The translations under genes and the position numbers were made by a program. The notes below the pieces were generated by a model, which ran no database searches, had not been told where the DNA came from, and worked only from the letters and a program-made list of their open reading frames with translations. A stretch of 26,674 bases of DNA from an uncultured Lachnospiraceae bacterium (lineage in GTDB: Bacteria; Bacillota; Clostridia; Lachnospirales; Lachnospiraceae): NCBI GenBank assembly GCA_902803015.1, contig CADCOL010000166.1, forward strand, positions 1-26,674. The letters run 5' to 3'. Shown here piece after piece: positions 14,777 to 22,170 of this stretch. Each line of letters starts with the position of its first letter. The first letter of the stretch is position 1.

Positions 14777-15595
14777 CAGATCGATTAAGTAACCGAGCTT
14801 CGGCTCGAATTTGACACCGTACCAGTGGGATTCGTCTCCCTGGGTATATTCGATACAGGAAACGGTGTAGTCCGCCGCAATCTTTGCGGAATCGAACGGA
14901 GTTTTTCCGTTCATCAAAGCGCCGACAAAAGCGGAGGCATAAACATCTCCGGTGCCGTGGCAGCCGCGTTCGATTTTCTTATGTTCGTAATACTGTAAGT
15001 TTCCGTTTTGATAAACCACCACACCGGTGGTTTCTTTTTTGTAGCTGACACCGGTTAATACGACAATCTGCCTGTCGTTTACGGTAAGCTTTTCCACAAG
15101 TTCTTTAATATATGCTTCGTCGTAGCTTTCCTTGTATTCCATTCCGGTAAGAAATGCAGCTTCCGTAATGTTCGGAAGAAGGATATCGGCCTTGTCGCAA
15201 AGCGTTTTCATCGCTTTTACGTATTCCATGTCAAAAATGGAATACAATGCGCCGTTGTCTGCCATTGCGGGATCCACGATAAAGGGAGCGCCCTCGTTTA
15301 AGCGTTCTTTTGAAATGCGAAGTGCCTTGTCAATCTGTGCAAGACTTCCCAGATATCCGGTATAGAAGCAGTCAAAGGAGATTCCCTCTTTTGCCCAATG
15401 GTCGGTAATTAAGTCCAGATCCTCCGTTAAATCGCGGAATGTAAATCCTTTAAAACCTGCTGTGTGGGTGGAAAGAATTGCGGAAGGAAGAATAACGGTT
15501 TCCATGCCGCATGCCGAGAGAATGGGCAGAGCTACGGTTAAGGAGCACTGACCTACACAGGAAATATCCTGAAGAGTTAATACTTTTTTGTACAT
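14768..15595 (-). CDS. pdxY: Pyridoxamine/pyridoxal kinase
   Basis: A 275-residue ribokinase-fold enzyme that phosphorylates vitamin B6 vitamers for the salvage route to pyridoxal phosphate. The N-terminal LTLQDISCVGQCSLTVALPIL (about residues 6-26), the STHTAGF substrate lid near 42-48, FIVDPAMADNG, and the anion-hole region RGCHGTGDVYASAFVGAL near 214-231 with the catalytic Asp are all clear. The start at 15595 has an AAAGGAAA ribosome site; a longer reading from 15652 adds 19 unrelated residues and is rejected. It is divergent from a MocR/PdxR-like regulator, the classic arrangement for PLP-responsive control of B6 genes. Confidence 0.92.
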   Translation of the reverse strand: MYKKVLTLQDISCVGQCSLTVALPILSACGMETVILPSAILSTHTAGFKGFTFRDLTEDLDLITDHWAKEGISFDCFYTGYLGSLAQIDKALRISKERLNEGAPFIVDPAMADNGALYSIFDMEYVKAMKTLCDKADILLPNITEAAFLTGMEYKESYDEAYIKELVEKLTVNDRQIVVLTGVSYKKETTGVVVYQNGNLQYYEHKKIERGCHGTGDVYASAFVGALMNGKTPFDSAKIAADYTVSCIEYTQGDESHWYGVKFEPKLGYLIDLLK

Positions 15596-15696
15596 AGTTG
15601 TTTCCTTTCTTTTCTTTGTATCAAAGCCCGCCTTGCGCGGGAACGGTTGCAAAATCTTGTAATCGAGGATATCATTATTTTGATAATATAAAAACT

Positions 15697-15731
15697 ACCA
15701 GATTCGATATTTTTTATATAACCAGATTGGA
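15697..15731. promoter_or_regulatory. Direct repeats ACCAGATT, candidate PdxR-type operator
   Basis: ACCAGATTCGA (15697-15707) and ACCAGATTGGA (15721-15731) are direct repeats 24 bases apart in the intergenic region of the divergent pair. MocR/PdxR regulators typically bind spaced direct repeats. The region between is AT-rich and likely carries promoters on both strands. Confidence 0.55.
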
Positions 15732-15741
15732 ATTCGAAACG

Positions 15742-16872
15742 ATGCAGAAATATATCAGTCTATACGAATCGTTGAAAAAAGACATAACCGACGGAGTATA
15801 CCGAAAAGGAAGCCGTCTTCCCGGAAAGCGTACCATGGCGGATTTAAAAGATGTAAGTGTCATTACGGTGGCACATGCCTATGAGCTGCTTACCGAAGAG
15901 GGATATATCGAATCGAGGCTTCGGAGCGGTTTCTACGTAATCTATACGGAAGGGGACTATTATACCGGAAAAGTGCCGGAACATGTTTCGGGGAAGGAGA
16001 AAGCGCAGGATGCTCGAGCCGGTTCTTACGAAGGAAAGACCGGGAAGGCGATTTCGGCAGAGGAGATTTCCGGCAAAGAGGAACCGAGGTTTTCTCCCGC
16101 GCTTTATGCAAAGACGGCAAGAAGGGTTCTTTCCGCTTATCCGGAAGCCGTCATGGAAAGGTCTCCCGGATTCGGAAATGAGTACCTGCGCTCCGTTCTG
16201 GCGGATTATCTTAAGCGAAGCCGGCATATTACCGTAGATCCGCAACAGATATTAATCGGGGCCGGTGCGGAGTATTTGTACGGAATGGTCATCCGTTCGC
16301 TCGGAAGGGATATCGTATACGGAATCGAAACACCCGGATATATGCGAATCGAGCAAAGCTATATCGACGACGGAGCATCCATCGATCTTATGCCGCTCGG
16401 AAAGGACGGAATCGAGAGCAAAGCGCTTTGGAATACCGAAGCCAGAGTGCTGCATATCACGCCCTACCGGAGCTTTCCGACCGGTGTTACCGCATCCGCC
16501 GGAAAGAAAGCGGAGTATCTGGAATGGAGCCGTTCCCGAAACGGAATTCTGATTGAGGACGATTTCGAATCCGAATTCACACCGCTTCGCAAAACCGAGG
16601 ACACCCTGTTTTCTTTGGACCGTGCGGGCACGGTTCTGTATATTAACACGTTTACGAAAACCATCGGTCCTTCCGTAAGAATTGCCTATCTGCTGATTCC
16701 CAAGCGCCTCCTTGCAAGATTTACGGATCGCATTGGGGCATATGCCTGTCCTGTTCCGACGCTGGATCAGCTGATTCTGGCGGAACTGATTGAGAACGGG
16801 GATTTTGAGCGGCACATAAACCGTGTCAGACGGCAAAACCGCATAAACCGGATGAAAAAAGAAAAGAAATAG
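15742..16872 (+). CDS. MocR/PdxR-like GntR-aminotransferase regulator, C-terminally short
   Basis: A 376-residue regulator with an N-terminal GntR winged helix (about 1-70; SRLPGKRTMADLKDVSVITV is the recognition region) joined to an aminotransferase class I/II-like domain that senses PLP. The lysine equivalent to the Schiff-base lysine is in NTFTKTIGPSVRIAYLL near residues 299-315. Full MocR proteins are usually about 450-480 residues; this one stops soon after GDFERHINRVRR with a lysine-rich end (RMKKEKK), so roughly 80-90 residues of the small C-terminal subdomain are missing. The start at ATG 15742 has a poor ribosome site; longer readings from 15598 run through the promoter region. It is divergent from pyridoxamine kinase and probably regulates it. 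Confidence 0.82.
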   Translation: MQKYISLYESLKKDITDGVYRKGSRLPGKRTMADLKDVSVITVAHAYELLTEEGYIESRLRSGFYVIYTEGDYYTGKVPEHVSGKEKAQDARAGSYEGKTGKAISAEEISGKEEPRFSPALYAKTARRVLSAYPEAVMERSPGFGNEYLRSVLADYLKRSRHITVDPQQILIGAGAEYLYGMVIRSLGRDIVYGIETPGYMRIEQSYIDDGASIDLMPLGKDGIESKALWNTEARVLHITPYRSFPTGVTASAGKKAEYLEWSRSRNGILIEDDFESEFTPLRKTEDTLFSLDRAGTVLYINTFTKTIGPSVRIAYLLIPKRLLARFTDRIGAYACPVPTLDQLILAELIENGDFERHINRVRRQNRINRMKKEKK

Positions 16873-16874
16873 AG

Positions 16875-16880
16875 TATAAT
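16875..16880 (+). promoter_or_regulatory. Possible -10 element for the Tim44-like gene
   Basis: A perfect TATAAT lies 3 bases after the MocR stop codon and 26 bases before the next start codon, which has AAAGGGGA as ribosome site. No -35 box is evident. Confidence 0.3.
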
Positions 16881-16905
16881 AAATCTTTGGAAAGGGGAAT
16901 AAAAT

Positions 16906-18006
16906 ATGAAAGACAAACGATCAAATAACCGAAAACGGTTCAGAAAACCGGATTTGGGAAATCTGATTCTGATTGCTTTGTTTGTTATGCTGGCGGGAGC
17001 GTTTACGCTGGGACTTACATTCCAATCCAAAGCATTCGGTGACTATAACGATTATGACTACGATTCCGGCGGGGGAGATTGGGGAGGCTCCGACTGGGGA
17101 GATTCCGATTGGGACAGCGGATCGAGCTGGGACGACAATGACTACGGCGGATCCGGTTCAGACGGAGAGTTGTTTTCCTGGCTTTTCAGCCTGTTATGGT
17201 TCATTCCTCCGAGATACCGTTGCTGCGGATTGATTGTAATCACTGTCATTATTATTGTGATTACTTCGGTCAGAAAGGCAAAGAAGCGAAAGGGCGTGCA
17301 GAATTTCGTGCAATCGTCAAACGGACAACAAAACAGCATTCCGGTTCAGCCTCAGGCGCCCAGAAAACAGGCTCCGCTAAAACAGCTCAACATTCCGAAC
17401 AGGGATGCGCAGATTGCGGAACTGATCAAGGCAAGGGATGAGAACTTTACGGCACCCGATTTTATCGCATTTACAAAGAATGTTTACATGAATATTCAGG
17501 ATGCATGGTGCAAGAGAGATTTAGAGCCGGTTCGCATGATGCTGCATCAGAATCTCTACGAAAGAACCGAGAAACAGATTCAGAAAAAGATAGCGGACGG
17601 TATCGTTCAGCATCTGGATCGCCTGACCGTAAACGAAGCATATATGACATCCTACAGAAGAGATGCACAGTATGAGTACATTAAGGTCTATCTGAATTCG
17701 TCCATGATTGATTATCAGGTAAAAGAGTCTACGGGACAGATTCTTTACGGTGATATGAGTACACGATGGACCATGCGTTACGAGATGACATTCATGAGAA
17801 GCATCGCAGCCAAGACTGCAGAAGCAGGTGCACAGGAAATCGGAATCAACTGTCCGAACTGCGGCGGACCGCTTCGCGGAACAAGCTTCGGCAAGTGCCC
17901 GTATTGCGACAGTCTGGTTACCACAGGTCTTTACAACTGGGTATTAAGTGATTTCAATGCCATTAAGAATGAATTCCATGACGAAGGCGTTCAGGTAAAT
18001 GAATAA
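16906..18006 (+). CDS. Tim44-like domain membrane protein with zinc ribbon
   Basis: The 366-residue protein has a basic N-terminus, a transmembrane helix (about 19-39), an extracytoplasmic loop rich in Asp, Gly, Ser and Trp (about 47-85) and a second helix after WFIPPRYRCCG (about 105-122). The second half is a Tim44-like (calcium-channel/import-type) fold with the segment FIAFTKNVYMNIQDAWCKRDL near 186-206. It closes with a zinc ribbon: CPNCGG near 308-313 and CPYCDS near 322-327. Homologues in Firmicutes are uncharacterised membrane proteins. The message ends at a strong hairpin terminator. Function is unknown; the ribbon suggests it is folded in the cytoplasm and may bind a partner. Confidence 0.82.
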   Translation: MKDKRSNNRKRFRKPDLGNLILIALFVMLAGAFTLGLTFQSKAFGDYNDYDYDSGGGDWGGSDWGDSDWDSGSSWDDNDYGGSGSDGELFSWLFSLLWFIPPRYRCCGLIVITVIIIVITSVRKAKKRKGVQNFVQSSNGQQNSIPVQPQAPRKQAPLKQLNIPNRDAQIAELIKARDENFTAPDFIAFTKNVYMNIQDAWCKRDLEPVRMMLHQNLYERTEKQIQKKIADGIVQHLDRLTVNEAYMTSYRRDAQYEYIKVYLNSSMIDYQVKESTGQILYGDMSTRWTMRYEMTFMRSIAAKTAEAGAQEIGINCPNCGGPLRGTSFGKCPYCDSLVTTGLYNWVLSDFNAIKNEFHDEGVQVNE

Positions 18007-18012
18007 TAAAAG

Positions 18013-18041
18013 GCTCCCGGCATTTTTGCCGGGAGCTTTTT
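18013..18041. terminator. Bidirectional rho-independent terminator
   Basis: A perfect 10-bp stem GCTCCCGGCA / TGCCGGGAGC with a TTTT loop is followed by five T residues on the plus strand and by TTTT on the minus strand after one CC. It lies between the convergent Tim44-like and transglutaminase-like genes and can serve both. Confidence 0.92.
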
Positions 18042-18078
18042 GTTTCGTAGGAGATTTTCCGCAGGATGCTTTGTTATT

Positions 18079-19398
18079 CTATCTCGGAGCCGCACAGACG
18101 AAGGTGTGATTGCCCATGTGATAGGTGTAAATGGTAAGTCCGGGATGCTGGACTTTCAATTTTAATTTGATTTCGTTTGTAAGATCGTCCGGCCAGACAA
18201 AATTATCCAGAATCAGATACGAGACAACGGAATCATATGAGGTATCCACATTATCCAGAAGCAGGGCAATTTCTTTTTTGGCTTCTTCCAAATCGGAAGA
18301 GTATCCGCAATCGTCGAAACTGTCCGAATAATAGAAATAGGTTTTGTCGCTGGTGGGAGAGATCGGAAGCAGTTCGTTTCCGTCATCAATCCGGTGGGTG
18401 TATTCGATTAAGTCTTTTCCGACATTAAAATACGCATAGCTTTGATACATGGAACCGTTCGAAATGACGGATGTGTCATCAAACGTAACATCTACGGCCC
18501 GCCATTCACCTTTGATTTTAATAATGTTCCAAACGTGCATCGCACTTCCGCCCCAGCCGCTTTGTTTTTCCACCTCAAAGCCGGCCATTCTCGACAACAT
18601 ATAGAAGCAGTCGGTATAGCCCTGACAGTTGGCGGCACCGTCCAGAAGAAGTCCGGTTGCGGTACAGTATCTCGGCATATGTTCTCTGCTTCCGGGATTG
18701 GAGTAAACGGCATGGGAACAGATGTAATCGTGAATCAGACGTTCCCGGACCAAAAGGTCCTTCTCGGGCAGGACGGTCTTTTCGATGAATTCGGATGCCA
18801 TTTTATAGACGGTTAAGTCATCACCGGAAAGTGAAGACGGGTCTTTCTTTAAATAGGCATCGGAGATTAACAGACCGGGATAGTAGCCGATGGAAATATC
18901 CCAGTAAACCTTATTGTCGGGAAGCTCCGTTCTGGAACTGGAGACATAGGGCGTGGAGAAACGATACAAAAGAATATTGTTATCGATTTCGAAACCGTTG
19001 ATTGCGTTAAAACTGATGTTGCGTTGTCTGTTCTCCATCATAAAGAGAAAGTATTCGTTGAATTCCTCTGTCGTACCGATGTCCGGAACGCGATCCAGAC
19101 TGTATGGAAAATCATTTTCCCTGGAGGGCGCTTCCCAAACCGGGTTCGGGATTTCTTCCGCAAAAAAGAAATCCGGATTAACGGAATTCTCCGGCTCTTC
19201 CGAAGGCTCCTCGGATGTGATTTCCGAAACCGGTTCCGAAACAAATTCCGATACGGGTTCGGTCAGCCCAAAGTAATCATCTAAAATCCCGGAGAATGTA
19301 TTACAACCCGAAAAAGAGGTGCAAAGAAGCAACATCGCCAGTAATACGGCGACGGTACGGTGCATATTCCTTTTTTTGAGAATGTTATTTCTTTTCAT
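18079..19398 (-). CDS. Transglutaminase-like domain lipoprotein
   Basis: A 439-residue predicted lipoprotein: lysine/arginine-rich start, hydrophobic core, lipobox TSFSGC, then a Glu/Ser/Pro-rich linker (SEPVSEITSEEPSEEPE). The C-terminal half has a transglutaminase-like cysteine-protease fold with a complete apparent triad: Cys258 (NCQGY), His288 (HVWN) and Asp303 (VDVTFDD). Such extracellular domains in Clostridia are thought to act on cell-wall or surface peptides, but no substrate is known. The start is uncertain: ATG 19398 lacks a ribosome site and would sit at the start of transcription from a possible promoter (TTTACA 17 TACCAT, 19434-19406, minus strand); ATG 19365 has AAAGGA only 2-3 bases before it. 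Either gives a good signal peptide. Confidence 0.85.
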   Translation of the reverse strand: MKRNNILKKRNMHRTVAVLLAMLLLCTSFSGCNTFSGILDDYFGLTEPVSEFVSEPVSEITSEEPSEEPENSVNPDFFFAEEIPNPVWEAPSRENDFPYSLDRVPDIGTTEEFNEYFLFMMENRQRNISFNAINGFEIDNNILLYRFSTPYVSSSRTELPDNKVYWDISIGYYPGLLISDAYLKKDPSSLSGDDLTVYKMASEFIEKTVLPEKDLLVRERLIHDYICSHAVYSNPGSREHMPRYCTATGLLLDGAANCQGYTDCFYMLSRMAGFEVEKQSGWGGSAMHVWNIIKIKGEWRAVDVTFDDTSVISNGSMYQSYAYFNVGKDLIEYTHRIDDGNELLPISPTSDKTYFYYSDSFDDCGYSSDLEEAKKEIALLLDNVDTSYDSVVSYLILDNFVWPDDLTNEIKLKLKVQHPGLTIYTYHMGNHTFVCAAPR

Positions 19399-19443
19399 AT
19401 TCTTTATGGTATCGGATATTTGACAAAGTGTAAAGAAAAACTG

Positions 19444-19472
19444 TTTACAAACATACGTTCGTATGTTATTAT
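19444..19472 (+). promoter_or_regulatory. Promoter with an 18-bp palindrome as its spacer
   Basis: TTTACA and TATTAT are 17 bases apart on the plus strand. The spacer is filled by AACATACG-TT-CGTATGTT (19450-19467), a perfect 8-bp inverted repeat. This is the layout of a tightly repressed promoter. It resembles but does not match the Firmicute LexA box. It would transcribe toward the terminator at 19503. Confidence 0.6.
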
Positions 19473-19478
19473 GATATT

Positions 19479-19533
19479 GCAGTAACGAAATCTCAAAGAG
19501 GGCGCAGGGAACCGAAAGGTCTCTGCGTTTTTT
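19479..19533 (+). ncRNA. Possible ~55-nt terminated small RNA
   Basis: A promoter ending at 19472 and a terminator at 19503-19533 define a short transcript of about 55 nt with no open reading frame of note. It lies between a divergent pair and upstream of a second promoter (19570-19598) that serves the next gene. It may be a regulatory RNA, a leader cut short by attenuation, or a relic. No known riboswitch motif was recognised. Confidence 0.35.
19503..19533 (+). terminator. Rho-independent terminator of the short transcript
   Basis: CGCAGGGAACC pairs with GGTCTCTGCG (one G-T pair, one bulged A) around a GAAA tetraloop, followed by six T residues. The T run is on the plus strand only. Confidence 0.75.
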
Positions 19534-19569
19534 CTGTGCGAAAAATAAGATTTTAACTGATTTTGGCAA

Positions 19570-19598
19570 TTGCTTAATATACATAAATCCGCTATACT
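19570..19598 (+). promoter_or_regulatory. Promoter of the two-TM membrane protein gene
   Basis: TTGCTT and TATACT with a 17-base spacer lie 40 bases upstream of the ATG at 19638, which has an AAAGGGGAG ribosome binding site. Confidence 0.65.
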
Positions 19599-19637
19599 AA
19601 AATTCGATGTTTTGTTTTTGCAGGAAAGGGGAGTATT

Positions 19638-20393
19638 ATGTTTTTTTCTAAAATCAGATTATGGATATCATCCGTAGCCGCTATTATTTTCGGTATCGCA
19701 ATTTTGATTTACGGATTGGTTCTCAATATTAATATGAGACAGCCGGCAAAGGATTTGTACCAGATTGACTGGAGTACCTTGCGCGGAAGCCAGCATATTG
19801 AAGTGGATCTGGACTTCATTATGGATCCGTACATGCTTTACGAAAAGGACGGAACTGTTACTTCACAGTTCTATGTAATTCCGGATTTGTATCAGGCGGA
19901 TGACGGAAGATTATACATGGGTGGTTTCATGGGGATAGCGGTTCCGAAGGATAAATTCTCAGAATATGATGCACTTGTGGATCAGAGCTGGGAATGGTGG
20001 AACGATGAAACCGGTACGGTGGAATTCGGGTCAAAGACCATTCACATTGACGGCTATGTTCGTAAAATGAGTGCCAATGACAAGAAGTATATGAGAGAGT
20101 ATCTTCAGGACATGGGTTATTCTTCCACGGAAATCGATCAGCTGATTGTTCCTTATGTACTTATGAACAATGCAAGCTCCAATACCGGTTTTATCTTCGG
20201 CGGTTTGCTTCTTCTGGCAATCGGCGGTGCGCTTCTTGCTTTTGCACTGATTCGAACCATAAAGGATAAACAGGCTACTTCAACGACATTTGCAGCAGGC
20301 GGAAATTACGGCGGCAATTACGGCGGCATGAACAGCGGTTCCTACGGAGTACAGCAGGACCCTTTTGCGGACAATAACGATACATTCCGCTAA
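19638..20393 (+). CDS. Membrane protein of unknown function, two TM helices
   Basis: I do not recognise the family with confidence. The 251-residue protein has a first transmembrane helix (about residues 9-30), an extracytoplasmic domain of about 150 residues beginning after MRQPAKDLYQIDW, and a second helix (about 186-209). The cytoplasmic tail is rich in Gly, Asn, Tyr and Ser (GGNYGGNYGGMNSGSYG) and ends in an acidic segment. The outer domain contains EWWNDETG and VEFGSKTIHIDGYVRKMS, which suggests a beta-rich fold. Proteins of this layout (short TM, soluble sensor-like domain, TM) are common but uncharacterised in Lachnospiraceae. It has its own promoter and a good ribosome site, and sits upstream of the T-box leader without a visible terminator. 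Confidence 0.75.
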   Translation: MFFSKIRLWISSVAAIIFGIAILIYGLVLNINMRQPAKDLYQIDWSTLRGSQHIEVDLDFIMDPYMLYEKDGTVTSQFYVIPDLYQADDGRLYMGGFMGIAVPKDKFSEYDALVDQSWEWWNDETGTVEFGSKTIHIDGYVRKMSANDKKYMREYLQDMGYSSTEIDQLIVPYVLMNNASSNTGFIFGGLLLLAIGGALLAFALIRTIKDKQATSTTFAAGGNYGGNYGGMNSGSYGVQQDPFADNNDTFR

Positions 20394-20407
20394 ATCAAAA
20401 AAACTGA

Positions 20408-20436
20408 TTGACAACTATTTGAAAACAAATTATTAT
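20408..20436 (+). promoter_or_regulatory. Promoter of the T-box operon
   Basis: TTGACA and TATTAT spaced by 17 bases, giving a predicted start near 20443, just ahead of the T-box leader. Confidence 0.85.
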
Positions 20437-20442
20437 TAGTTC

Positions 20443-20714
20443 AATCGTGAAAAATCAAATGCTATGAAGGAATTATGCTTCATTCGGATGTTTCAGAGAG
20501 CCGGCGGCAGGTGAAAGCCGGTACGGAAGGATGGTTGCAGTCTCACTCCCGAGCAGAGTTCCCGAACTGACAGTAAGGAACTACGGAAGGCCCCGTTATC
20601 GCAGTCGCAGATATGTTGGTATCTGATAAAGAGGTTGTGTAAACAACAAGTCGGGTGGTACCGCGGTAAAGAAGATTTATCGTCCCGAGAGCCGAAAGGC
20701 TTTCGGGATTTTTT
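20443..20714 (+). promoter_or_regulatory. T-box leader, probable leucine specifier (CTC)
   Basis: This fills the 347-base gap before the LeuA-like gene. The conserved T-box sequence GGGTGGTACCGCGG is at 20653-20666, with TGGT able to pair with the tRNA 3' end (discriminator A, as in tRNA-Leu). Upstream, the Stem I distal arm (CAGAGAGCC, then GGTGAAAGCCGG) is visible. The specifier region reads CTC-ACTCCC-GAGC, which fits the usual codon followed by A-C-rich-GAG pattern, with the codon at 20542-20544 calling for leucine. The terminator is TCCCGAGAGCC / GGCTTTCGGGA (20683-20708, one G-T pair) with a GAAA loop and six T. Uncharged tRNA-Leu would favour readthrough. A 6-bp hairpin ATGAAG/CTTCAT lies at the 5' end. 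Confidence 0.9.
20683..20714 (+). terminator. T-box regulated terminator
   Basis: An 11-bp stem with GAAA loop followed by TTTTTT, 26 bases before the LeuA-like start codon. It competes with the antiterminator formed around 20653-20666. Confidence 0.9.
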
Positions 20715-20740
20715 ATTTTACAAAGAAAGGACAAAGCATT

Positions 20741-22156
20741 ATGAACCGAATCAGAATCGCTGATGTAACGATCAAGGAATCCTGCAACAGCAGGGAAGCA
20801 GCCCTTAGCTTTAAGGAAAAAATGGAGGTTGCAAAGCAGCTGGACCTTTTGATGATTGATGTCATCGAAATGCCGAAGGTTACGGAGCAGACGGAAAACC
20901 TATTGGTAAAGTCACTTTGCCCCGTTATTAAAAACAGTGTCCTTTCCGTGGAAGTGGGACTCGATCAGGCAGAGGTGGACCGTGCGGCGGCAGCGCTTGC
21001 AAATGCAAAGAAACCGCGAATCTGCATCAGTGTTCCGACTTCTCCCGTTCAGATGGAATATCTCTGCGGAATGAAGCCGAAGAAGATTCTGGAACTGGTT
21101 CCGGCCATCGTGTCCTATGCAAAGACCAAATGCGAAGATGTGGAGTTTTACTGCAAGGATGCAACCAGAAGCGAAAAAGAATTCCTTTGCAATATTATCC
21201 TCTGTGCGGTAAAGGCCGGAGCGAATATTGTGGATTTGGAAGATACGGCGGGAATTATGCTGCCGGAAGAATTCGATTCACTGATTGACGGCATTCGTGC
21301 GGTTTTAAAGGAAGAAGGTCAGAATGCGGATCTTTCCGTAACCTGTTCGGACAACTTAAACATGGCGACTGCAAATGCCGTTACCTGCATTCGGAGCGGC
21401 GCGGTGGAAGTAAAGACTTCCTTAATCGGTAAGGCGGCACCCCGGCTGGAAGCCATCGTAAACATGGTTACGGAACGCGGCGATTCCCTTGAGATGGAGA
21501 TTGCCCAGAAGCGTCCCGAAGTGGAAAAGACATTAAGAAAACTGTTCTGGATGGAAGGAAGCAAGAGCGGCGGAACATTTGCCTTAGAGCATGACGAGTC
21601 CAAGAAGGAACTGGATCTGGACCTTGATGAGAATGCGGATATTTCCAAGGTAATTCGTGTCATTAAGAAACTGGGATACGATCTTTCGGATGACGACAAT
21701 GCGAAAGTTTATAAAGAGTTTAAGAGAGTATCCGAAAAGAAGAAAGTCGGAAGCAAGGAAATGGAAGCGATTATCGCAACCGCATCCTTACAGGTTCCTC
21801 CGACATACCAGCTTGTGAATTTTGTCATCAACAGCGGAAATATTATCACGCCGACGGCGCAGGTTACGCTGGAAAAAGACGGAAATCAGTTAAAAGGATT
21901 AAGCTCCGGAGACGGCCCCATTGCGGCAGCATTTTTAGCCGTGGAAATGGTTGTGGGAGTACATTACGAACTGGATGACTTCCAGATTCAGTCCGTTACG
22001 GAAGGCAGCGAAGCCGTCGGAAATGCACTGGTGAAGCTTCGTTATAACGGAAAACTGTATTCCGGAAACGGAATTTCGACCGATATTATCGGCGCAAGCA
22101 TCCGCGCATACTTGAATGCCATTAACAAGATTGTATACGACAGCAGGAACGAATAG
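20741..22156 (+). CDS. LeuA-like protein with intact regulatory domain but degenerate catalytic site
   Basis: A 471-residue member of the isopropylmalate/homocitrate synthase superfamily. The barrel retains KDATRSEKEF near 144-153 and VDLEDTAG near 163-170, and the C-terminal 120 residues are a good LeuA dimer/allosteric domain (SSGDGPIAAAF, VTEGSEAVGNA, YSGNGISTDIIGASIRAYLNA). But the catalytic motifs are altered: the usual DTTLRDG is D8-V-T-I-K-E-S, the metal-binding HxH-N-D is T201-C-S203-D-N, and the GERAGN loop is GKAAPRL. So most metal ligands and the catalytic arginine are gone. Ordinary 2-isopropylmalate synthase activity is unlikely; a regulatory, leucine-binding or altered function is inferred. 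AAAGGA precedes the ATG. The gene is under a leucine T-box and is 14 bases upstream of the TIM barrel-ligase fusion. Confidence 0.88.
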   Translation: MNRIRIADVTIKESCNSREAALSFKEKMEVAKQLDLLMIDVIEMPKVTEQTENLLVKSLCPVIKNSVLSVEVGLDQAEVDRAAAALANAKKPRICISVPTSPVQMEYLCGMKPKKILELVPAIVSYAKTKCEDVEFYCKDATRSEKEFLCNIILCAVKAGANIVDLEDTAGIMLPEEFDSLIDGIRAVLKEEGQNADLSVTCSDNLNMATANAVTCIRSGAVEVKTSLIGKAAPRLEAIVNMVTERGDSLEMEIAQKRPEVEKTLRKLFWMEGSKSGGTFALEHDESKKELDLDLDENADISKVIRVIKKLGYDLSDDDNAKVYKEFKRVSEKKKVGSKEMEAIIATASLQVPPTYQLVNFVINSGNIITPTAQVTLEKDGNQLKGLSSGDGPIAAAFLAVEMVVGVHYELDDFQIQSVTEGSEAVGNALVKLRYNGKLYSGNGISTDIIGASIRAYLNAINKIVYDSRNE

Positions 22157-22170
22157 GAAAGGGAAAAAGA

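Noticed and set aside
15598-15741. Long N-terminal extension of the MocR-like regulator
   Set aside because: It would run through the divergent promoter region and direct repeats; the GntR domain begins right at ATG 15742.
19450-19467. LexA/SOS box
   Set aside because: The palindrome contains AACATACGTTCG, close to the Firmicute LexA pattern, but it lacks the required leading G and its symmetry axis is offset from a LexA site.
19399-19584. Extension of the transglutaminase-like gene to 19584
   Set aside because: The extra residues are not signal-peptide-like and overlap the palindrome promoter and the short terminated transcript.
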